Of a stretch of 64,000 nucleotides of DNA, positions 58,324-64,000 are shown piece after piece (positions within the stretch are counted from its first letter, which is position 1; each line of letters begins with the position of its first letter). The stretch is from Paenibacillus pini JCM 16418 (GTDB taxonomy: Bacteria > Bacillota > Bacilli > Paenibacillales > Paenibacillaceae), in assembly GCF_000576305.1 (NCBI RefSeq), contig NZ_BAVZ01000004.1, positions 310,001 to 374,000 on the forward strand. The letters run 5' to 3'. Made by a program: the position numbers and the translations under genes. The notes under the pieces are model-generated. The model was given only the letters and a program-made list of their open reading frames with translations. It made no database searches and was not told where the DNA came from.

Positions 58324-59220
58324 CTATTCTTTAATCGAACCTACTAAAACACCCTTAACAAAGTACTTTTGTACGAATGGATATACCATAATGATCGGCA
58401 GCGTTGCTACCATCATCGTAGCCATAGACAAAGATTTTGTAGTAAAGCTCTTGGAACTATTCAACCTTGCCTGTGCTGCCGAATCTAATTGGCTTAATTG
58501 TTGGGAGCTAATGTTGGTTGACAAAATTTGTTGCAACATAGACTGGATCGGTAACAACTTTTCGTTTGTGATGTAGATTGTTGGCAGGAACCACTCATTC
58601 CAATGGGCAATAGCAGTAAATAAACTTAATGTAGCTATTACTGGACCAGATAGCGGTAGAATGATACGGAAAAATGTTGACCAATTCCCACATCCATCAA
58701 TTTTCGCCGCTTCTTCCAAGCCACCTGGAAGACCCATAAAAAAAGTTCGAAATATAATCATATTCCATACACTCACCAGACTCGGTATGATGAAAACCCA
58801 GAAGGAATCCATTAATCCTAATCCACGAATGACGAGGAATGTTGGAATTAAACCGCCTCCAAAATACAATGTTACTACACACATAACCATATAGAAGTTG
58901 CGACCAATTAATTCTCGCTTAGTCATACCGTAAGCAAAAATAGATGTACATAAAATGGATAATATCGTACCAATAATGGTTCTTAGTACACTAATCATAA
59001 ACGCATTAATGATGCGACTGTCTTGAAAAACAATTGAATAATTCTCTAGTGACCATGTACGTGGCCAGAATGTAATTCCGCCTAAGGCAGTATCCATTCC
59101 GTCATTAAAAGAAATGACTAGTGCATTCCAAAATGGATAGAATGTAGTAAATCCTAGTAATAGAAGGAATATATATATAGCGGTGCTAAAGACCTTGTCT
59201 CCTAAACTTTCTCTTTTCAC
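58324..59220 (-). CDS. ABC sugar transporter permease, LplC/YtcP-like
   Basis: A 298-residue permease with six helices and the EAA loop LEEAAKIDGCGNWSTFFRI, which contacts the ATPase. Start MKRESLGDKVF is typical of this family. Second permease of the operon. Confidence 0.93.
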   Translation of the reverse strand: MKRESLGDKVFSTAIYIFLLLLGFTTFYPFWNALVISFNDGMDTALGGITFWPRTWSLENYSIVFQDSRIINAFMISVLRTIIGTILSILCTSIFAYGMTKRELIGRNFYMVMCVVTLYFGGGLIPTFLVIRGLGLMDSFWVFIIPSLVSVWNMIIFRTFFMGLPGGLEEAAKIDGCGNWSTFFRIILPLSGPVIATLSLFTAIAHWNEWFLPTIYITNEKLLPIQSMLQQILSTNISSQQLSQLDSAAQARLNSSKSFTTKSLSMATMMVATLPIIMVYPFVQKYFVKGVLVGSIKE

Positions 59221-59272
59221 AATATCTTGACCTCCTCTAACCTCTGCTGATTAATATGCATGTTCAAAGCTC

Positions 59273-60229
59273 TTACCACAGACTGTTACCAGACCTTCTA
59301 GCAAACATGTTAGCGAAGGTTAGGAGCCCTACACTAATCACGGCTTTAAATAGTCCAACTGCTGCAGCATAAGAGAATCGCTGATTGTTAATACCGACCC
59401 GATATACATATGTATCAATAACGCTTGAAACTTGTGTTAATACCGGATTTGTACCCAATAGCAATATGTCTTCAAAACCAGCACTCAGCAAATTACCAAT
59501 AGCCAGAATCATAAAGATTGAAATGACTGGTAATATTGAGGGTATAGTGATCAAGAATATCTTCTTAATTCTACCTGCTCCATCCATTTCTGCTGCCTCA
59601 TATAAACTTGGATCGACACCAGCGATCGCTGCTAAATAGACTATAGATCCAAAACCAATCTCTTTCCATACGGTAGACGTAACAATGATGCTCCAGAAAT
59701 ATTCAGCCTTACCTAAGAAACCGATAGGTTCTGTGATTAAATGTAGTTTCTGCAGCAATATATTCAAGCTTCCGTTATCTGTGGACAGGATTGACATCGC
59801 AAAACCTGCTACAATAACCCATGATAGAAAGTGTGGAAGATAGCTGACTGTCTGAATAATTCTTTTAAAGAAGAGGTTCTTAACTTCATTCAGCATAAGC
59901 GCGAGAATAATTGGAGCCGGAAACCCAATACAGAATTTCAATAAACTGATAATAATGGTGTTGTTGATAACCGTCCAAAATTCAGGTGAATGAAAAAACA
60001 TTGAAAAATGCTTAAATCCTACCCAAGGACTGTCCAGAAAACCTGTAAAAATGTTGTAGTCCTGAAAAGCGATTAATAACCCATACATTGGCACATACGA
60101 AAACACAAATATTAATAGTAGTGCCGGAATGACCATAAGCTGAATATCCCACTGTTTAATTAACCGCTGGAAGACTCCTCGCTTTTTCTTTACATGTTTG
60201 ATTGTTTTATTAGTTGCGAGCTGTGTCAT
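59273..60229 (-). CDS. ABC sugar transporter permease, LplB/YteP-like
   Basis: A 318-residue permease with six helices; EAA loop YEAAEMDGAGRIKKIFLIT; N-terminal basic extension before helix 1 as in LplB. GGGAGGG precedes ATG. First gene of the operon, directly after a cre site. Confidence 0.93.
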   Translation of the reverse strand: MTQLATNKTIKHVKKKRGVFQRLIKQWDIQLMVIPALLLIFVFSYVPMYGLLIAFQDYNIFTGFLDSPWVGFKHFSMFFHSPEFWTVINNTIIISLLKFCIGFPAPIILALMLNEVKNLFFKRIIQTVSYLPHFLSWVIVAGFAMSILSTDNGSLNILLQKLHLITEPIGFLGKAEYFWSIIVTSTVWKEIGFGSIVYLAAIAGVDPSLYEAAEMDGAGRIKKIFLITIPSILPVISIFMILAIGNLLSAGFEDILLLGTNPVLTQVSSVIDTYVYRVGINNQRFSYAAAVGLFKAVISVGLLTFANMFARRSGNSLW

Positions 60230-60250
60230 TTTCTTCCCTCCCTTGCTTTA

Positions 60251-60265
60251 TTGTAAACGGTTGCA
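60251..60265 (-). promoter_or_regulatory. Catabolite-responsive element (cre) before the sugar transporter
   Basis: TTGTAAACGGTTGCA fits the WTGNAANCGNWNNCW consensus at every position. It lies 22 bases before the lplB-like start, in the 5' untranslated region, where CcpA binding blocks transcription. Confidence 0.7.
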
Positions 60266-60343
60266 ATAGGAGATTACTATTTGCCTCAACAACTAAAAAT
60301 GATACTTTTACACTGTTTATGATCTTTGATTATCATCATAAAT

Positions 60344-60382
60344 ACTCCTCCTATCTTCCTGCATGTAGAAGATAGGAGGAGT
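60344..60382. terminator. Long perfect hairpin, probable terminator
   Basis: ACTCCTCCTATCTTC and its exact complement around a 9-base loop, downstream of the following secreted-protein gene. The T run is weak, so efficiency is uncertain. Confidence 0.6.
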
Positions 60383-60400
60383 TCATTAATTTTATACTAC

Positions 60401-60874
60401 TTATTTGCGATTTGTGTCAGGAAGTTTTAGTAGAGGAGGTAAGACCGTTTCTTTAGCATTAACTTCGATGCTGCTATCCATATAGAAAAATGTTTTAGCT
60501 GTGGATATCACTTGTGGGTACATCATCTTAGGATCAGGACTCACCAGATGATAATATGCAATGGCCTTCTTAGTCGATGTAAACTCAATGCGGTCCATAA
60601 CAATTCCATAACCTGGATTCGGCATATTTTCACGTATCAGTTTCACTTTATTAATCTGATCCGTTACTTTTTCCATCTGGATAATAATTTCTTCTTGCGG
60701 CTTCGCTTGTAATTTCGTGGCATTGATCTTTATTTGAGCACCTTCTATTTTCATCGTTTTTTTATTCTTATCGGGCTCCTCGTTGTGAGTGTCCGATAAT
60801 GCGAATACATACGATCCAGCCAGGAGTGAACCAATCATCATCAATATCACAGCTAGTTTTCCTTTAAAATTCAT
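60401..60874 (-). CDS. Small exported or membrane-anchored protein, unknown
   Basis: A 157-residue protein. A hydrophobic N-terminus (LAVILMMIGSLLAGSYVFALS) acts as signal peptide or anchor. A Lys/Glu-rich stretch and a mixed beta domain follow (IKINATKLQAKPQEEIIIQM, then YGIVMDRIEFTSTKKAIAYY). No family recognised. Confidence 0.65.
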   Translation of the reverse strand: MNFKGKLAVILMMIGSLLAGSYVFALSDTHNEEPDKNKKTMKIEGAQIKINATKLQAKPQEEIIIQMEKVTDQINKVKLIRENMPNPGYGIVMDRIEFTSTKKAIAYYHLVSPDPKMMYPQVISTAKTFFYMDSSIEVNAKETVLPPLLKLPDTNRK

Positions 60875-60949
60875 GAGCTATCACCTCCACCCATCCTGAC
60901 GGGTAACATGATATAAATGTTTCAAATATATCCATTCTAATCTATAGTA

Positions 60950-61438
60950 TTATGCTTCATTATGCAGATTAACATCCTTCGAATGTCGTTCATCTAATTC
61001 TAGTTTTTCATACAATTCATGAGCATGTCTTTGAAGCTTTTGTTCAAGAGCCTGAGCCTGATCACGAAACGTTGAAAGTTCATGAATCATCGCCGCCCTA
61101 CCTTCGGGACTAAATGTTTCTTGAATTCGTTCTTTAAAATAATCATGTACAATATAGTTGCGCTGCTTCCATACTTCCTTAAGCTGGAGGGTTTCTTCTT
61201 CTGTAAAAGGGAAATAATGCTTGATTTCTTGTACTAGTTGTCCTAATGAATTGCTTAGTTTACGCTGATAATGTTCAGTAACATCTTCGCCTAGGGGTAC
61301 CTTACCCTGAGAAAGCTTAATGAGCAAAAGTAAATTAGCAAGCTGCTGCTCCAAGGCTTGTGAATAATATACAGCAAGGCCAAAGTAGGCAAATAGTTCT
61401 CTTGATTGTTCACTTCCTGGTGTATTCGTCTGCATCAT
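60950..61438 (-). CDS. All-helical protein with HEPN-like RNxxxH motif
   Basis: A 162-residue cytosolic helical protein. WKQRNYIVHDYF holds R-N-x-x-x-H, the motif of HEPN ribonucleases and nucleotide-binding relatives. AGGAG precedes tandem ATGs at 61438 and 61435; the ORF is open to 61567 but the extra part is not convincing. No toxin or nucleotidyltransferase partner is adjacent. Role unknown. Confidence 0.6.
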   Translation of the reverse strand: MMQTNTPGSEQSRELFAYFGLAVYYSQALEQQLANLLLLIKLSQGKVPLGEDVTEHYQRKLSNSLGQLVQEIKHYFPFTEEETLQLKEVWKQRNYIVHDYFKERIQETFSPEGRAAMIHELSTFRDQAQALEQKLQRHAHELYEKLELDERHSKDVNLHNEA

Positions 61439-61491
61439 GGGTTTACTCCTGTCATGTGAACTTTTACTTTCCCTATATAATATAAATACCT

Positions 61492-61848
61492 TTAGTTCCG
61501 AGCATCCTTTTGTCTGACAAAATATAGATAGATGCACCCAAGAACCATCGCGTAAATCAACGTACAAAGAATTGAGAACCAGACATCACTTCTTGGAAGA
61601 TGATCGGCATTCAGCATCATATTCATTGTATGGAATGCCGGTGATACGATCCATTGCACCCCTACTAGTTGATCCGGTAGCTTGTCTAACAAAGTCTTGA
61701 AAGCAATCGATATGATAATAACAATACATAGTAGCGCAGTCGCTCTTTGCTTCTTCCCTTCATTATGGAATATAGCAATAAGAAGCTTAAGCAATCTCCT
61801 GAACCTGAAGTTAAAATGTTTACATGCGCTCTGGAGTCTGTAGGCCAA
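61492..61848 (-). CDS. Small two-helix membrane protein, unknown (start uncertain)
   Basis: Open frame overlapping the argS stop region by 29 bases. It carries two hydrophobic helices (LLCIVIIISIAF and WFSILCTLIYAMVLGCIYLYF). The C-terminal look recalls the end of ABC-2 permeases. No clear ribosome site fixes the start, so it could be a remnant. Confidence 0.4.
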   Translation of the reverse strand: MAYRLQSACKHFNFRFRRLLKLLIAIFHNEGKKQRATALLCIVIIISIAFKTLLDKLPDQLVGVQWIVSPAFHTMNMMLNADHLPRSDVWFSILCTLIYAMVLGCIYLYFVRQKDARN

Positions 61849-63517
61849 GAATATGCAGTATTGTAGACAAGATCTCTCCCGTCAACTGGGTAAGGGCAAG
61901 TCTAGCTTCTCTAAGCTTCATATTTTCCGTTAAAATTCTCTCTTTATTATAGTATTTATTAAATGCTTGTGCCACTTCCACCACATATCTAGCAAGTACA
62001 GATGGCTCATTTTTTTGGACTCCACGAACTAATTGTTCAGCATAACGGGTTAATATCTTGAGTAATTCCCATCCACTGTCCCCCAATAGTTCAGATTCCT
62101 CTTGCTCACATTGCTTGATATCCTCTTGGTAACCCGAAGCTGCATGCTTGCTAAGAATGCTTTGGGTACGAGCGTAGGTATATTGCACATAAGGTCCTGT
62201 CTCTCCATCGAAATTCAAAGCTTCTTCAAGTGAAAAGTCTACTTCGTTTGTTCGATTGTTTTTAAGATCACCGAATATAATCGCTCCGAGTCCAATTGCT
62301 TCAGCTACCTCTTGTTTATTTTCAAGTTCCGTATTTTTATCCTCGATTGTTTGTAATGCACGTGCTGCCGCTTCATCTAGTACATCCTCAAGAACGACAA
62401 TCTTACCACGCCGGGTAGACATTTTCTTCCCTTCAAACTTCATGAGTCCGAAACCCACATGAGTACACTTCTCCACCCATGCAGCTTCCATTTTTTTTAA
62501 TACGGCAAAGACTTGTTCAAAATGGAGCGTTTGTTCTTTGCCAACAACATATAATATGCGATCTGCCTTCATGACATCATGACGGTAGAACGCTGTCGCC
62601 AAGTCACGTGTTGGATAAATAGTTGTTCCATCCTTTTTCAGGATGAGACAAGGTGGCATCCCTTGTTCGTCTAATCGTACGACAAGTGCACCATCGCTTT
62701 CTTCAAGTAAACCTTTATTTTGTAAGGATTCAACTACGGCTCCCATCTTATCATTATAGAAGCTCTCACCTAGTGTGTAGTCAAATTGAATGTTAAGTCG
62801 CTCGTACATGCGGTTAAATTCCTCCATACTCACTTGGACAAAATAAGTCCATAGGCGCACAGCTTCTTCATCACCAGCTTCAAGCTTACGAAACCAATCA
62901 CGCGCTTCCGGATCAAGCGAAGCGTCCTGCTCAGCTTCTTCGTGGAAACGAACATACAGTTTGAGAGATTCCGCAATCGGATCATCTTGAAGCGCCTTTT
63001 CATCCCCCCAACGTTTAAACGCTGTAATTTGTTTACCGAATTGTGTACCCCAATCCCCGATATGATTGACGCTTATCACTTCATATCCAGTCAATTGATA
63101 CATTTTATACAGAGCCGCTCCAATAATGGTCGAGCGTAAATGTCCAATCCCAAATGGCTTAGCTATGTTCGGTGAGGACATATCAATAACAACTCGGTCG
63201 CCTTGACCCAAATTGGGCACAGACCACCCCTTCGTCGAAAGTTCCTCGAGTATTTGCTCAGAAAAATAATACCGATTGAAACGCAAATTCACATAAGGTC
63301 CCGCAGCTTCAGCTTGTATTTCACTGCTCGTAACCTGCTTCGCCAGCTCCTGCGCGATTTGAACAGGTGATTTCTTTAACATTTTAGACAATTGAAAGCA
63401 TGGAAAAGCAATATCGCCCATATTTGCGTTTGGAGGTATTTCTAGCAAATCCTCGATCTGCTGCTCGTTTAGTGGAACATGTGACTGAAGTGCTTGGATT
63501 GAAGCTTGGATTAACAT
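61820..63517 (-). CDS. argS: Arginyl-tRNA synthetase
   Basis: A 565-residue class I synthetase. HIGH motif GIGHLRST, with the Arg-specific SPNIAKPF before it; KMSKS-like EGKKMSTRRG; C-terminal anticodon-binding DALR domain (FNKYYNKERIL). Length matches bacterial ArgS. GAGGGGATGAG precedes ATG 63517. Expression is controlled by the arginine T-box upstream. Confidence 0.97.
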   Translation of the reverse strand: MLIQASIQALQSHVPLNEQQIEDLLEIPPNANMGDIAFPCFQLSKMLKKSPVQIAQELAKQVTSSEIQAEAAGPYVNLRFNRYYFSEQILEELSTKGWSVPNLGQGDRVVIDMSSPNIAKPFGIGHLRSTIIGAALYKMYQLTGYEVISVNHIGDWGTQFGKQITAFKRWGDEKALQDDPIAESLKLYVRFHEEAEQDASLDPEARDWFRKLEAGDEEAVRLWTYFVQVSMEEFNRMYERLNIQFDYTLGESFYNDKMGAVVESLQNKGLLEESDGALVVRLDEQGMPPCLILKKDGTTIYPTRDLATAFYRHDVMKADRILYVVGKEQTLHFEQVFAVLKKMEAAWVEKCTHVGFGLMKFEGKKMSTRRGKIVVLEDVLDEAAARALQTIEDKNTELENKQEVAEAIGLGAIIFGDLKNNRTNEVDFSLEEALNFDGETGPYVQYTYARTQSILSKHAASGYQEDIKQCEQEESELLGDSGWELLKILTRYAEQLVRGVQKNEPSVLARYVVEVAQAFNKYYNKERILTENMKLREARLALTQLTGEILSTILHILGLQTPERM

Positions 63518-63558
63518 CTGGACTCATCCCCTCTTTATGTATAACGAATAAAAAAGAC

Positions 63559-63842
63559 AAAAAAGCCCTCGTCTCTAAATAGAGACGAGAGCTATATTCC
63601 CGCGGTACCACTCTAAGTAAATGCTAGGTATATACCATTGCATTTCACTTCATTACCCATAACGAAGGTTAGCCGGGTCTATCTACTGAACCATTCATAA
63701 AACGAATGCTGTTGGAAAGACCATCTCCCGGGTGCGCTTCATGTAGTTAGTGTATGCCGGCTTTCACCTAATCCGACTCTCTATTCAATACACGTAAACC
63801 TCATTACTCTCCCGATCAAAGACGATTGATTTTCCAACATTA
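63559..63842 (-). promoter_or_regulatory. T-box riboswitch for argS (Arg specifier)
   Basis: The minus strand upstream of argS holds the T-box sequence GAGTGGTACCGCGGG (near 63599-63613), which pairs with the uncharged tRNA acceptor end, then a terminator (AGCTCTCGTCTCT..AGAGACGAGGGCTTTTTT, 63559-63593). Stem I features are present further upstream. The specifier loop reads GAAG-CGC-ACC, giving CGC (Arg) at 63736-63734. Uncharged tRNA-Arg should allow read-through into argS. Confidence 0.9.
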
Positions 63843-63884
63843 TATAGGTGTAAGTATGAGAAAGCAACCTATTTGGCTGAAAAT

Positions 63885-64000
63885 TTATATTCCATTCGAA
63901 GCCTGAGTTGGTTGATACTTACCAGAATTATCATGAGGTGACCATGTCAACCAATCGTTTATCTCAAGTATTTCTATGAATTTCGTAATCCGAGGAAGAA
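63885..64000 (-). CDS. C-terminal end of a gene entering from the right edge
   Basis: An open frame with no start in the window gives LPRITKFIEILEINDWLTWS, then PHDNSGKYQPTQASNGI and TAA at 63885. Only about 38 codons are visible. No family is recognised; whether it is a real gene cannot be settled from this piece. Confidence 0.4.
   Translation of the reverse strand, partial: LPRITKFIEILEINDWLTWSPHDNSGKYQPTQASNGI

Overview
The window is chromosomal DNA from a low-GC, endospore-forming Firmicute, most likely a Paenibacillus. The evidence is the Shine-Dalgarno-rich AGGAGG start sites, frequent TTG/GTG starts, a T-box in front of argS, YpdA (bacillithiol pathway), a CotF-like coat gene, two modular GH18 chitinases, and a YesM/YesN plus LplABC-type sugar transporter. 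No tRNA, rRNA, CRISPR array or insertion sequence was seen. Most genes are on the minus strand.

Layout. 1-3.9 kb: the N-terminal part of a large secreted lamin-tail/Ig-like protein that runs off the left edge. 4-9.5 kb: MerR/TipAS regulator, pepT, a methyltransferase, glycerate kinase and a two-gene ThrE-type exporter. 9.6-15.5 kb: two paralogous secreted chitinases. 15.9-28.6 kb: mixed small genes, including a homologue of the B. subtilis replication terminator protein (RTP) with a Ter-like sequence upstream, a decayed FMN reductase, an acyltransferase, hrpB and an SDR. 28.8-40.5 kb: one co-directional type VII secretion (T7SS) operon: YukD-like protein, EssC/EccC-like ATPase, a possible chaperone, a WXG100-headed candidate effector, a polytopic membrane protein, DUF4176, a WXG100 protein, a transmembrane Ser/Thr kinase, a VWA protein and a PP2C-like phosphatase. 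No recognisable EsaA, EssA or classical EssB is present. 41-53 kb: a stand-alone rsgA behind a long leader, ypdA, an ABC exporter, and a bmrC/bmrD-like heterodimeric ABC exporter behind a second leader. 53-60.3 kb: a YesM/YesN two-component system and an LplBC/solute-binding-protein transporter with a catabolite-repression (cre) site. 60.4-64 kb: small genes and argS with its arginine T-box.

Three points stand out. First, the T7SS operon has built-in phosphorylation machinery and a possible toxin/immunity pair. Second, two genes related to ribosome or antibiotic stress (rsgA and the bmrCD-like exporter) each have a strong promoter, a short leader ORF with its own ribosome-binding site and intrinsic terminator(s) before the main gene, the layout of ribosome-controlled attenuation. 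Third, nine frame breaks interrupt otherwise intact genes. Eight are explained by one missing base, mostly in a short homopolymer, so I read them mainly as base-calling or assembly errors. I annotate those genes as whole loci and mark the break point.
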